The notes: generated by a model from the sequence alone, not told the origin. A stretch of DNA of 64,000 bases from Microbacteriaceae bacterium (GCA_025464975.1 JAODMT010000020.1:62001-126000), one strand, 5' to 3'; counted from the first letter of the stretch, positions 7,208-15,943 are shown. Numbers and translations are program-made.

Positions 7208-8719
7208 GTGATGCTCCAGCCGCGTGTGCGCCGCTCACCGATCGCGAGGATCCTCGTAGTGACTTTCGAGCTTCTCGTGGTGGCCGCGGTTGCGGCGCTT
7301 GGGCTGCTCGCTACCGGCGCATTCGCCGTCGTTATGACTCACGGCGTCAGCATGAATCCCGTCTATTACCAGGGCGATCTGGTCGTGGTGGAGCGCGCAA
7401 ACTCCTACCGGGTGGGCGAGATTGTCGCTTACCACCTGCCGTCGGATAACGCTGTCGTCCTTCATCGCATCATCGGGATCGACCCGAAAGGTTTCCGCAT
7501 CAAGGGCGACAACAACCAGTCCGTGGATTTCACGCGGCCAACCACCAAGGAGATCATCGGCCACGCGGTGCTGCACATCCCTCAGGGAGGCACGTGGCTC
7601 CGCAACCTCTCGGCGCCCCCGATACTCGCCCTTGCCATATTCGGCCTACTTACCGGCGGCGCTTCCGCTCGTAAACGCGGCCATAAGAGGAAACGCACAA
7701 CAATGTCACGGCACAATCGCATCCGCTCCGGCTCTTTTCGCACGATGCCGGCCGGTCTTCGAGTCATCGCAGCGGCTGCGGCCGCACTCGGTGTGTTGGG
7801 CCTGACGACTGCCGCTTTCGCGTGGAATGGCCCTCTCGAGCAAAACGCGGCCGCAGCCGACTCATCCCGCGGCCGGATGGACTTTTCCTACACGGCAACG
7901 GTGCAACCCGGGGCGGCATACGACGGAACAACGGTTACTTCTCCGGATCCGATCTTCCGTACCGCCGTCGATGTGCTGCAGGTGCATCTCGCGTATCACG
8001 GAGAATCCGGTTCCCTCAGCGTTAGTGCAGACCTCTCCACCCAGGACGGCTGGCACACGAGCGTCCCTCTTAGCCCGCTTACCAAGTTTGCCGGTACCAG
8101 CCACGAGACCACGGTCACTCTCGATCTGAACGCCCTCGACGCGCGAGCACAGGCGGGAGCGGCGGCAACAGGAATACCTGCCGGCACCGTGAACGTTGCC
8201 GTGACCGCCCATATTCTGTCCGTGTCCGGCGCGCACTTTACGCCCGCCCTCGAGCTTCATCTAAGCCCACTCGAGGCGAATCTGGTCGAAGGAACGCAAG
8301 GCCTCACTATTACGGATCCGTCGGTTGTATCGCACCCCGTAGTCGTGGAACGCACACTCGGGATGAACAACTGGACGATCACGGTCGCGAACGCCCGCAT
8401 AGTTGCCATCGCGGTGCTTCTCGCTGCCATCCTCGGCGCGGTTTTCGTCGTTATCGCGCCCCGGCGTCTGACGTCTGAGACCGAGAGCGAAGCGATACGG
8501 AGAAAATACGCGCCCGTGCTTGCTCGTGTGCAGCCTGTGTCGTTGCCGACAGATTCCCGTGTCGTCGATGTCAATGCTTTTGCGACGTTGGCCAAAATAG
8601 CCGAGCGTTGCGGGTCACTCGTCCTGCACTGGGTCCATTCAGGCGGGGAGACGTTTATCGTCCAGGATGAAAACACCACCTACCGCTACCAGCTGAGCAG
8701 TGGGCCGTCCCGGCGATGA
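7208..8719 (+). CDS. SipW-type signal peptidase I fused to a DUF5305-like domain
   Basis: A 503-residue membrane protein that joins two modules in one frame. Residues 15-43 are a membrane anchor, followed by the S26B peptidase core: Ser48 in HGVSMNP, His86 in VVLHRII (the archaeal/SipW-type Ser-His pair instead of Ser-Lys) and KGDNN at 100-104. Further helices at about 135-152 and 185-205 precede a beta-rich extracellular region (about 206-395), another helix at 398-420 and a cytosolic tail, the layout of DUF5305 proteins. An ATG at 7703 after AGAGGAAA could give the second module alone. It likely processes the upstream secreted protein. Confidence 0.75.
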   Translation: MMLQPRVRRSPIARILVVTFELLVVAAVAALGLLATGAFAVVMTHGVSMNPVYYQGDLVVVERANSYRVGEIVAYHLPSDNAVVLHRIIGIDPKGFRIKGDNNQSVDFTRPTTKEIIGHAVLHIPQGGTWLRNLSAPPILALAIFGLLTGGASARKRGHKRKRTTMSRHNRIRSGSFRTMPAGLRVIAAAAAALGVLGLTTAAFAWNGPLEQNAAAADSSRGRMDFSYTATVQPGAAYDGTTVTSPDPIFRTAVDVLQVHLAYHGESGSLSVSADLSTQDGWHTSVPLSPLTKFAGTSHETTVTLDLNALDARAQAGAAATGIPAGTVNVAVTAHILSVSGAHFTPALELHLSPLEANLVEGTQGLTITDPSVVSHPVVVERTLGMNNWTITVANARIVAIAVLLAAILGAVFVVIAPRRLTSETESEAIRRKYAPVLARVQPVSLPTDSRVVDVNAFATLAKIAERCGSLVLHWVHSGGETFIVQDENTTYRYQLSSGPSRR

Positions 8720-8778
8720 GAGCCGAGTAGGGCCAGCGAGCGCGCGAACGGATATGGTCGGTAGACGAGCCTCGAGAG

Positions 8779-8804
8779 GAGCCGCGGGTGCCCACTCGCG
8801 GCCC
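8779..8804 (+). terminator. Hairpin after the signal peptidase fusion gene
   Basis: GCCGCGGGTG and CACTCGCGGC pair at nine of ten positions around a two-base loop, 60 bases past the stop. It is GC-rich without a T-tract, so termination strength is uncertain. Confidence 0.45.
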
Positions 8805-8865
8805 CTACGCTCGCGTCAACCGTCACCTCTGACTCTTCACTTCCTCAGACGAACCGGAGCATCCC

Positions 8866-9921
8866 ATGACCAATGATCGCGTCGCCGGGCCACCGGAACC
8901 GTTGCTGCTTTCAGCAAACCAGCCGCTCGATCGGCCCTACAAAGGAGGGTCGGGCATCGCCCGATTCCGGGGTATGGAGCACCACGATCCGTATACTCCG
9001 GAGGACTTCGTCGCGTCGACCACCGAGGTCTTCTCGGGCCACGGCGTTGGTCTGTCGAGGCTTCCCGACGGCCGCACACTCCGGGATGCCGTTGCCGCCG
9101 ACCCATTGGGGTATCTGGGTCCGGAACACGTCCGCCGCTTCGGCGCCAACAGCAACCTCCTGGTCAAACTGCTGAGCACCGACGAGCGACTCTTCGTTCA
9201 CTACCACCCGGATGCCGCGTTCGCTTCTTCGCGGCTGGGCCGGACGGTGGGCAAGACCGAAGCCTGGATCATCGTCAACACCGACGGGCAGGATGACGCA
9301 TACGCATATCTCGGATTCAACCGGCCGGTCAGCGATGACGAAGTGCAAACCTGGGTGACCAACCAGCAGGTAGAGGAGATGCTGACCGCGATGAACCGAG
9401 TGACGCTGCACGTCGGGGACACCCTGTTCGTGCCCGCCGGCATCGCCCACAGCATTGGCCCCGGCATCACGCTCGTGGAACTCCAGGAACCCACCGATCT
9501 CTCGATTCTTCTCGAGTACGACGGCTTTCCCGGCTTCACTCTGTCGAACGCGCTGTTGGGCCTCGACATTCCGTCGGCGATCTCGGGGCTGCAGCGGTCG
9601 CTACTCAATGCAGATCAACTCACGGCCCTGTCTGCCGGACGTCGCGATGGTCGCTCCACCGCGCAGCAGCTCTTTCCCGCCGAAGCGGACCCCTTCTTCA
9701 CTGCATGGCGGCTCGACGTTGAAGTGCACCACACCATCGCTCGGGGGTTCGCCGTGCTCGTGGTCACCGACGGCGATGCGCGCTTGGAATTCGATGCCGG
9801 CAGCCTGGATCTCGAGCCCGGCGCCACCGTTCTCATTCCCTACGACGCCGGTGACGTGTCGATTGTCGGACGCATGCGCGGCATCCTGTGCGCGCCCCCG
9901 GCACTGCCCAAGCGGGGCTGA
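8866..9921 (+). CDS. Class I mannose-6-phosphate isomerase-like protein
   Basis: A 351-residue double-cupin protein of the phosphomannose isomerase type I family. FVHYHPD near residue 107 matches the QVHPDD metal site, GKTEAW near 130 matches the GKPEAW active-site block, and LHVGDTLFVPAGIAHSIG near 185 is the second metal-binding stretch. The first motif is altered from the canonical enzyme, so the substrate may be another sugar phosphate or the protein may be a sugar isomerase of different specificity. It stands alone, with a hairpin upstream and a convergent gene downstream. Confidence 0.75.
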   Translation: MTNDRVAGPPEPLLLSANQPLDRPYKGGSGIARFRGMEHHDPYTPEDFVASTTEVFSGHGVGLSRLPDGRTLRDAVAADPLGYLGPEHVRRFGANSNLLVKLLSTDERLFVHYHPDAAFASSRLGRTVGKTEAWIIVNTDGQDDAYAYLGFNRPVSDDEVQTWVTNQQVEEMLTAMNRVTLHVGDTLFVPAGIAHSIGPGITLVELQEPTDLSILLEYDGFPGFTLSNALLGLDIPSAISGLQRSLLNADQLTALSAGRRDGRSTAQQLFPAEADPFFTAWRLDVEVHHTIARGFAVLVVTDGDARLEFDAGSLDLEPGATVLIPYDAGDVSIVGRMRGILCAPPALPKRG

Positions 9922-9922
9922 C

Positions 9923-10573
9923 TCAGTCGCGTCCCATCCAGGTGGCAACGTCGGCTTCGTTACCCTCGGCGTCGGCCAGGGTCCACCAGGCCGGCGCGTA
10001 TTCGCCGCTGACCAGGTGGCCGCCGGCGGCGATCGCCGCCGCCACACGCGCCTCGGCCTGGTCGTGCGGCACGAAGACGTCGATGTGGATGCGATTGCGT
10101 TGCGGCCGCGGGACATCCATCTGCTGGAACCACATCGCCGGCCAACGCCGATGGGGGTCGACCAGGTCCTCGTCACCCTCCTGCTCGTAGCCGAGCACGG
10201 CCCGCCAGAATGGCATCACGTCCGGGCCGACTAGCGCGTCGATCGTGACGTCGACGTCCTGCACGAGGGACGGGTCCGCGCGGAGGTCTAACTCCCTGGC
10301 GACCGCGGAGATCTGTTGCGCCAACTTGAGGTCGCGTTCGCTCAACCCGCCGATGTCGTGGCTGAACAGCCGCACGGTCACCCCCGCGTACCGCAGGTCC
10401 ACGTCGGGATGGTGGTTGGCGGCGTCGGCTAGCTCGCCAATGCCCTCCACCAGCGCGACACCCGCTCCGAACGACCCGGTGCGGAAGTGTGCGCTCGCCC
10501 CGTGCGCCAACACCCGCCAGTCCTCGATGCCGTCGGCCTCGTGGAACTGCCGCGGCGTGATCCGCTCTGTCAT
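9923..10573 (-). CDS. Pterin-4a-carbinolamine dehydratase fused to a VOC (glyoxalase-like) domain
   Basis: A 216-residue two-domain protein. Residues 1-98 match 4a-hydroxytetrahydrobiopterin dehydratase, including the active-site HHPDV block (54-58) and His72. Residues 105-216 form a glyoxalase/bleomycin-resistance fold with one VOC repeat. The start is the ATG at 10573 because the frame upstream shows no homology. No aromatic amino acid hydroxylase is nearby, so the dehydratase part may serve another pterin-dependent step. The fusion is known in some actinomycetes; its function has not been settled to my knowledge. Confidence 0.8.
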   Translation of the reverse strand: MTERITPRQFHEADGIEDWRVLAHGASAHFRTGSFGAGVALVEGIGELADAANHHPDVDLRYAGVTVRLFSHDIGGLSERDLKLAQQISAVARELDLRADPSLVQDVDVTIDALVGPDVMPFWRAVLGYEQEGDEDLVDPHRRWPAMWFQQMDVPRPQRNRIHIDVFVPHDQAEARVAAAIAAGGHLVSGEYAPAWWTLADAEGNEADVATWMGRD

Positions 10574-10688
10574 ATTTTCACCGTACCGCCGAGCGGGCCG
10601 GGCCGGAAGGCTGCCGACTCGGATACGATTCCCTGTGCGATGCGGTCCAGCTCGCGAGAGCAGTTTCGCCGCGAGGAAGAACGAGCCG

Positions 10689-10895
10689 ATGACTGAACCT
10701 GAGGATGCGGAGTCTGTCGCGGACGACGGCTCCAAACCCACCCCGACCCAGCAGGAGCGCGCCATCGCGGCGATCAATGCGATCGCCGCGGGCGCAGATC
10801 CATCAAGGGAAGCGTTTCGGCTCGCCAACGACTTCACCGATCGGCACACGGCGAAGCTTTCTGACTGGGTGGGCCGCTTGAAGCGGAGGCGCTAG
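10689..10895 (+). CDS. Small acidic/basic hypothetical protein
   Basis: A 68-residue protein with an acidic N-terminus (MTEPEDAES), a helix with repeated Ala-Ile (AIAAINAIAAG) and a basic end (GRLKRRR). It is plausible as a gene because of its codon use and its GAACGAGC upstream, but there is no recognisable domain. It is divergent from the pterin dehydratase fusion. Confidence 0.45.
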   Translation: MTEPEDAESVADDGSKPTPTQQERAIAAINAIAAGADPSREAFRLANDFTDRHTAKLSDWVGRLKRRR

Positions 10896-10926
10896 TCGTA
10901 GCCACCCCGCGAGTTGGCCGATCCCG

Positions 10927-11370
10927 CTACGAAGCCGGCCTTCCCCCGTTGGACTCTGATGCGCGGTGTCCGAAGGTGCCCGAGGTGACCGTTCGAAAGG
11001 ACTCGGCGACGATTGCTCCAAGTACATTGAGGTCGACTTTGCTTAGGTCCCTGATGTACAGGCAACCAACACTCGCGGTGTGCTCGCCAAGCCATTCGAG
11101 TCGCTCGGCGTATGTGCCGACCCCGTCCGCCAAGTAGATAACGGTGGCAGGCTTGCGCGGCGAGAAACCGGCGGCCGCAGAATCGCCTTCCCGACCGCTC
11201 GCATATTTTTAGTGGTATTGTCCGAAGCCAATGATCGACGAGCCGAACATCCGCGGAGCTTCACCGGTGACACGAGTCATCAATTCCAGCATCGTCGCGG
11301 CGTCACGTCGCCTGGTCGGGCTGGCAACCTTGTCGATGAAGGTTCGCACGGCTTCGTCGAGATCTCCCAC
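10927..11370 (-). pseudogene. DUF1801-family gene interrupted by one in-frame stop
   Basis: Reading the minus strand from a GTG at 11370 gives a DUF1801 (YdhG-like) protein: early part FIDKVASPTRRRDA, middle SSIIGFGQYH, then SGREGD, GFSPRK and SCLYI-like GCLYIRDLSKVDLNVL, all in one frame ending at 10927. Codon 54 is TAA (bases 11211-11209), where relatives have Tyr in an HYKY motif. A single TAT/TAC to TAA change explains it, with the rest of the frame intact for 93 codons. It is a fresh pseudogene, or a sequencing error. Confidence 0.8.
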
Positions 11371-11585
11371 GACCACTCCAATCTGCGCGAGCTAAGGCTA
11401 CCTAGAGGCATCCTCTTCGGGCACGCGCGGCTCACAAATCACCACTGGGATGTCGCGACTGGTCTTCCGCTGGCGGGGCTCACAGTCACCCCGGTGCACT
11501 CGGTTTATCCACTTCGGGGACACATCCGTTAACCCATTGCGCATCTTCATGGTGGAAGTCTGGTCCCAACTGGCACGATTGACCC
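11371..11585. other. Intergenic, nothing assigned
   Basis: A 150-codon plus-strand frame crosses this area but is antisense to the DUF1801 remains and has no homology-like features. I see no RNA or repeat here apart from room for the promoter of the following repair gene. Confidence 0.4.
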
Positions 11586-12158
11586 ATGACTGTCGAACTT
11601 CACATCACCGGTGATCCCGAGGCTGATTCACTGCTTTCTACCGATCCGCTCGGGCTGCTAATTGGCATGCTGCTCGACCAGCAGATCGCGATGGAGACCG
11701 CCTTTGTGGGGCCGGCGAAGATCCGAAACCGGATCGGAGGAATCGACGCCGCAACGATTGCCGGATACGACCCCGAGTCGTTCGTCGAGGTGTTCCGCAC
11801 GACACCGTCCGTCCACCGCTTTCCCGGCTCAATGGCCGCACGGGTGCAACAACTCTGTGCGGCACTCGTCGAGAACTGGGGCGGCGAGGCATCGGCTATC
11901 TGGACCCGCGGCAACCCGGACGGTGCCGAGATCCTTTCCCGGCTGAAAGCCCTCCCGGGTTTCGGCGAGCAGAAGGCGAAGATCTTCCTTGCGCTGCTCG
12001 GCAAGCAATACGGCGTGACGGCAGACGGATGGCGCGAGGCGGCAGGCGACTACGGAACCGAAGGCTCATATCGCTCGGTCGCCGACATCGTCGATCCCGA
12101 CTCGCTCACCAAGGTGCGCGAGTTCAAGCGGGCCGCGAAGGCCGCCGCCAAGAAATGA
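11586..12158 (+). CDS. HhH-GPD-type DNA base excision repair protein
   Basis: A 190-residue protein of the uncharacterised actinobacterial HhH-GPD group. DQQIAMETAF near residue 31 opens the helical glycosylase fold and LKALPGFGEQKAKIFLALL near 125-143 is the helix-hairpin-helix that grips DNA. There is no Fe-S cluster cysteine set. The catalytic Asp of endonuclease III-like enzymes is not clearly placed, so base specificity is unknown. It ends in a lysine/alanine-rich tail common in high-GC actinomycetes. Confidence 0.85.
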   Translation: MTVELHITGDPEADSLLSTDPLGLLIGMLLDQQIAMETAFVGPAKIRNRIGGIDAATIAGYDPESFVEVFRTTPSVHRFPGSMAARVQQLCAALVENWGGEASAIWTRGNPDGAEILSRLKALPGFGEQKAKIFLALLGKQYGVTADGWREAAGDYGTEGSYRSVADIVDPDSLTKVREFKRAAKAAAKK

Positions 12159-12195
12159 GACCCGGTTGCTCCTTGAATTGAGGGCGGATGCCGCG

Positions 12196-12241
12196 TTGAC
12201 TTTGATCACGTGAGGCCCACGTGGCCCACCTGATCAGGAGG
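12196..12241 (+). promoter_or_regulatory. Promoter/operator region of the alcohol dehydrogenase gene
   Basis: A 32-base imperfect inverted repeat at 12204-12235 (GATCAnGTG ... CACnTGATC, with CACGTG near its centre) follows a TTGACT at 12196. The ribosome site AGGAGG at 12236-12241 lies directly after it, seven bases from the ATG. The repeat is a candidate operator. Confidence 0.4.
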
Positions 12242-12247
12242 TCGGCA

Positions 12248-13300
12248 ATGAAGGCGCTCGTCTACAAGGGACCAGGGGAGAAGAGTTGGGAAGAAGTTCC
12301 CAATCCCCAGATTCAGCAGCCGACGGATGTGATCGTGAAGATGGACGCGACGACGATCTGCGGCACCGATCTTCACATACTCAAGGGCGACGTGCCCGCA
12401 GTCCAGGTCGGCCGGGTGCTCGGACACGAGGGGATCGGCGTCGTCACGGAGATCGGCTCAGGCGTGACCCAACTTGCAGTCGGCGACCGCGTCATCCTGG
12501 CCTGTGTGAGCTCATGCGGTCGATGCACCAATTGCCGCATCGGGCTCTACAGCCACTGTCTCAACCCCGAAGGTGTTGCCGGCATCGGGTGGATCTTCGG
12601 TCACATGATCGACGGCACCCAGGCCGAGTACGTTCGCGTTCCGTTTGCGGAGAACTCCGCGTACAAGCTGCCCGAGGGGGTAACGGACGCGGAAGGAATC
12701 CTGCTGTCCGACATTCTGCCGACCGGATTCGAGATCGGCGTGCAGTATGGCCGGGTGAAGCCAGGCGATGTTGTCGCAGTGGTGGGGGCCGGCCCGGTCG
12801 GGCTGTCCGCCGTGGTGACATCGCGACTGTACGGCCCGTCGAAGGTCATTGCGATCGACCTCGACCCCGCCCGGCTGGCGCGGGCGAAGTCGTTTGGGGC
12901 GACAGACACGGTCAACTCCGGCGACTCCGACTGGAAAGAGCAGGTTTTCGCTCTGACCGACGGGTCCGGCGTCGACGTTGCGATTGAAGCCGTTGGCATA
13001 CCCCGGACATTCACCATGGCGACGGAGCTTGTGCGCCCAGGCGGGAACATCGCAAACATCGGCGTGCACGGCGAGTCGGTCGACCTTGCTCTCAACGAGC
13101 TGTGGATCAAGAACATCACCATCTCGACCGGGCTCGTGAATACCAACACTCTCGGGATGCTCCTGAAGTTGGTGGCCGAGCACTCACTCCCCGTCGAGCA
13201 GTTCGTGACCCACGAGTTCTCGTTCGACAAGATTATGGAGGCCTACGAGGTCTTCGGAAACGCAGGGAAGCATGACGCGCTGAAGGTGCTCATCCATTAA
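12248..13300 (+). CDS. Zinc-dependent alcohol dehydrogenase
   Basis: A 350-residue medium-chain dehydrogenase. Catalytic zinc ligands are Cys38 in ICGTDLH and the GHEGIGVV block at 59-66; the structural zinc site is the cysteine cluster CGRCTNCRIGLYSHC near residues 91-105; the NAD(P)-binding loop is VGAGPVG near 178. Family members oxidise short alcohols or reduce aldehydes. It lies 4 kb from the formaldehyde-fixing hxl genes, which makes an alcohol-to-aldehyde role attractive but unproven. Confidence 0.9.
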   Translation: MKALVYKGPGEKSWEEVPNPQIQQPTDVIVKMDATTICGTDLHILKGDVPAVQVGRVLGHEGIGVVTEIGSGVTQLAVGDRVILACVSSCGRCTNCRIGLYSHCLNPEGVAGIGWIFGHMIDGTQAEYVRVPFAENSAYKLPEGVTDAEGILLSDILPTGFEIGVQYGRVKPGDVVAVVGAGPVGLSAVVTSRLYGPSKVIAIDLDPARLARAKSFGATDTVNSGDSDWKEQVFALTDGSGVDVAIEAVGIPRTFTMATELVRPGGNIANIGVHGESVDLALNELWIKNITISTGLVNTNTLGMLLKLVAEHSLPVEQFVTHEFSFDKIMEAYEVFGNAGKHDALKVLIH

Positions 13301-13306
13301 TCAGGG

Positions 13307-14446
13307 TCAGCGGGCGTCGACGATACTTGCCATAGTCTGCGCCGCCTTGAGCCCCGATCCGCTGAGCACCATCACGGTCGTGTCGTCGGGGTGCAGAAGC
13401 CCCTGGCGAACGAATCCGGGAACGGCCGCGGCCGCGATCGAACTCGTCGGCTCCGCGTAAAGGCCCTTCGCCGCGAGGGAGAGCACCGCGGCGGGGATCT
13501 GCTGCTCCGAAACGGTCTGGAATCCGCCGCCGGACGCGACCACTGCGCTCAGCACCTCCCGATCGCGCACCGGCCGAGCGATAGAGGTCCCCTCGGCCAG
13601 GGTGGGTGTCCAGTCGCCGTCAGCGACGGCGACCTCACGCGACGAGAACGCGCGGGCGAGCGGGCTGCAGTTCTCCGGTTGCGCGACCAGCAGTCGCGGC
13701 ATCCGGGGGATCGCGCCGGAGGCGACCAGCTCCCCGAAGCCGATGAAGCATCCGAGAACCAGACTGCCCGCCCCGGCCGGAACGATCACGTTATCTGGCG
13801 CGGCGAAGCCCAGATCCTCCCAGATCTCGTAGGCCAGCAGCTTCGTGCCCTGCAGGAAAAACGGATGCCAGTTGTGGCTGGCGTAGAACCGGGTCGACGC
13901 TTGGCGGATCGCCTCGTCCGACGTCGCGGTTCGGTTTCCTGGCACGAGCTCGATTTCGGCTCCGTGAACCCGGCTCTGGATGATCTTGGCCGGAGAAGTG
14001 CTCTCTGGCGCCAGGATCTTCGCGGCGATTCCCGCGGCGGCCGCATAGGCCGCGACCGACGATCCGCCGTTTCCGGAACTGTCCTCAAGCATCTCGGCGA
14101 TGCCTTGGTTCGCCAGAACCGAGATCATCACCGATGTGCCGCGGTCTTTGAAACTGGCGGTGGGGTTGAACCATTCGGGCTTCACCCGAAGCGGGATGCC
14201 GTCGATTGTTACCCGCAGCAGCGGCGTGCACCCCTCGCCGAGTGACACCCAGGTCGGCAGGTCCACGGGCAAGGAGGCGCGGTAGCGCCACTGCGAGCGC
14301 TCGGAACGATCAATGTCCTGCTCGGTGATGCCGGGTAAGGCCGAGACCATGAGCGGCGAGCCGTCTTCGCCCTGCCACCGTGGCTCGGCGATAGGGTAAC
14401 GCGCGCCACTGCGGTCGTAGAGGTAGGGCTCAGTACTGGTCGCCAT
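13307..14446 (-). CDS. Threonine synthase-like PLP-dependent enzyme
   Basis: A 379-residue fold-type II PLP enzyme. Lys100 in NPTASFKDRG is the cofactor-binding lysine, EDSSGNGGSSVAAYA near 120-135 holds the phosphate/substrate loop, and VPAGAGSLVLG near 220 and LSGSGLKA near 365 complete the PLP pocket. The closest general match is threonine synthase (phosphohomoserine to threonine), but no hom or thrB neighbours are present, so this may be a paralogue acting on another substrate such as a diaminopropionate-type amino acid. Confidence 0.75.
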   Translation of the reverse strand: MATSTEPYLYDRSGARYPIAEPRWQGEDGSPLMVSALPGITEQDIDRSERSQWRYRASLPVDLPTWVSLGEGCTPLLRVTIDGIPLRVKPEWFNPTASFKDRGTSVMISVLANQGIAEMLEDSSGNGGSSVAAYAAAAGIAAKILAPESTSPAKIIQSRVHGAEIELVPGNRTATSDEAIRQASTRFYASHNWHPFFLQGTKLLAYEIWEDLGFAAPDNVIVPAGAGSLVLGCFIGFGELVASGAIPRMPRLLVAQPENCSPLARAFSSREVAVADGDWTPTLAEGTSIARPVRDREVLSAVVASGGGFQTVSEQQIPAAVLSLAAKGLYAEPTSSIAAAAVPGFVRQGLLHPDDTTVMVLSGSGLKAAQTMASIVDAR

Positions 14447-14556
14447 ATGCAGGTGTCCTCGAATAGTCGTGCCGTTGAATGGTCATGCCGCCGCACGCCG
14501 GGTGCACATTAACTCTGCCGCAGAATCGAGGTTGCCGGGTTCACGCATCGCGGCAG

Positions 14557-15822
14557 TCAGCGAACGAGCGCTGCGAGCTCTCCGCGGGTCGTGGCGCCCA
14601 CCTTTCTGAGCAGGTTGGCGACGTGGAACTTCACCGTGTTCTCGCTGATCGACAGCGACTGGGCGACCGCCCGGTTTCGGGCACCGGCGACGACCAGGCC
14701 GAGCACTTCGTATTCCCGCTTGCTCAGCCCCCATTCCGCAGAAGCCGCCGGGGCAGCCGTCGGGGCGTCGAGCGGCAACAGGACGGCGATTTCGGATCCC
14801 CAGCCCGAGGTGGCGTTCACCCGCAGCGTGCCGTCAAGGGCATCGACCCGTGCCGCGAGCTGTCTCACACTCGCGACCTGCGGGGTGAGGCCGCCCGGGC
14901 CGTCGTCGCGGATGTTGATCAGCAGGTTGCGGCCGTCACAGTCCCACTGCACCCGGATGCGTGACACGTCCGCCTGGTCGATGAGCGCGAGCACCGCGCC
15001 GCGGACTATCGCGCGGCCCGCGTGGGCGACTTCACCGGGAAGCGCGCGGCCGTTCACCGGTGGTTCGACGAACTGCATGTCGAGATCGCCGAACCGCACG
15101 AGCGGGCGAAGGTCATCCCTGAGGCGCTCGAATGCGGTCGCGACCGGTTCTTCCGAGATCAGGCGATCCCGATCCGACACCGCGCGCAGCTGCACCATCG
15201 CGTTGGCGGCGATATCGACCGCCGACTGCCGTGCCGCCGAGTCGCCCGTGGCGCGCGATCGCAACACAGCCAGCAGCGACTCGAGTGTGGTCGAATGCGC
15301 GTCGGTGAGTTCGGCGATAGTGCGCGCCCGCTCCACGGATGCGGCCCTCGAGTCGGCAAGATAGGCCGGAGTCGCGGCGGCCACCTGGTGCCGGATGCCC
15401 TGGGCGACAAGTTGCCAGAGCCGGCCAACCAGCGTGAGCACCTCATCCATCGCGCCGTCTGCAGCACGGCGTGACGGGTCGGTCAGTACAAGAAGCGCGC
15501 CGGTGCTCGCCATCCACGCGACAAACGGATGTTGCCGCCCGGCGATCAGGGCCGAGGCATCCGCCAGCCAGGTGGTGTGCTCGGCGAAGCCGGCGCGGAT
15601 GGCATCCAGTTCCGCGAGCGTCACACGATCGACTATCGTCCGGTCGCCAGCCGTCTTCGTCGGTCGGCCAGTGCAGTCCTCGGTGAAGATCAGCAGCGCG
15701 CTGTGGCCGAGCAGGGGGCCAAGGGCACGAGAGAACGCCGGCGCCACCTCCAACAGAGGGCTGGCGAGAACTCGGTGCACGCCATCCAACAGATCGATCG
15801 GGCCGGGGTACGTGAGGGTCAT
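14557..15822 (-). CDS. Single-protein regulator: HATPase-like domain fused to LuxR-type helix-turn-helix
   Basis: A 421-residue protein. The N-terminal 150 residues look like a GAF-type sensor. A dimerisation-like helix region without a phospho-accepting His precedes a histidine-kinase-type ATPase fold whose G boxes read IRDDGPGG and TSGWGSEIAVLLPL (about 310-360). The C-terminus is a NarL/LuxR helix-turn-helix (WGLSKREYEVLGLVVAGARN through FHVANLLRKV). Such kinase-regulator fusions are unusual. The ATG at 15822 is used; a TTG nine bases upstream is possible. It is divergent from the hxl genes and likely controls them. Confidence 0.8.
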   Translation of the reverse strand: MTLTYPGPIDLLDGVHRVLASPLLEVAPAFSRALGPLLGHSALLIFTEDCTGRPTKTAGDRTIVDRVTLAELDAIRAGFAEHTTWLADASALIAGRQHPFVAWMASTGALLVLTDPSRRAADGAMDEVLTLVGRLWQLVAQGIRHQVAAATPAYLADSRAASVERARTIAELTDAHSTTLESLLAVLRSRATGDSAARQSAVDIAANAMVQLRAVSDRDRLISEEPVATAFERLRDDLRPLVRFGDLDMQFVEPPVNGRALPGEVAHAGRAIVRGAVLALIDQADVSRIRVQWDCDGRNLLINIRDDGPGGLTPQVASVRQLAARVDALDGTLRVNATSGWGSEIAVLLPLDAPTAAPAASAEWGLSKREYEVLGLVVAGARNRAVAQSLSISENTVKFHVANLLRKVGATTRGELAALVR

Positions 15823-15897
15823 GAGATTCAAGTTAACTACCCGCTGCTGAGCTACTCATCCGAGCGGGCGAGACTGTTAATCTCCACCTTGGTTGCG

Positions 15898-15943
15898 CAA
15901 TAAGTCATATGTATCGGCTGGCTTTCAATAGTATGACTTATTG
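15898..15943. promoter_or_regulatory. 12-bp perfect inverted repeat, candidate operator of the LuxR/hxl divergent promoter
   Basis: CAATAAGTCATA (15898-15909) is repeated as TATGACTTATTG (15932-15943) across a 22-base spacer. It lies alone in the 200-base gap between the LuxR-type regulator and the hxl-linked genes. Arm length and separation fit binding of a regulator dimer or two dimers; assignment to the LuxR protein is inference. Confidence 0.55.

Noticed and set aside
11080-11532. Plus-strand frame of 150 codons
   Set aside because: It overlaps the decayed DUF1801 gene antisense and carries no recognisable pattern.
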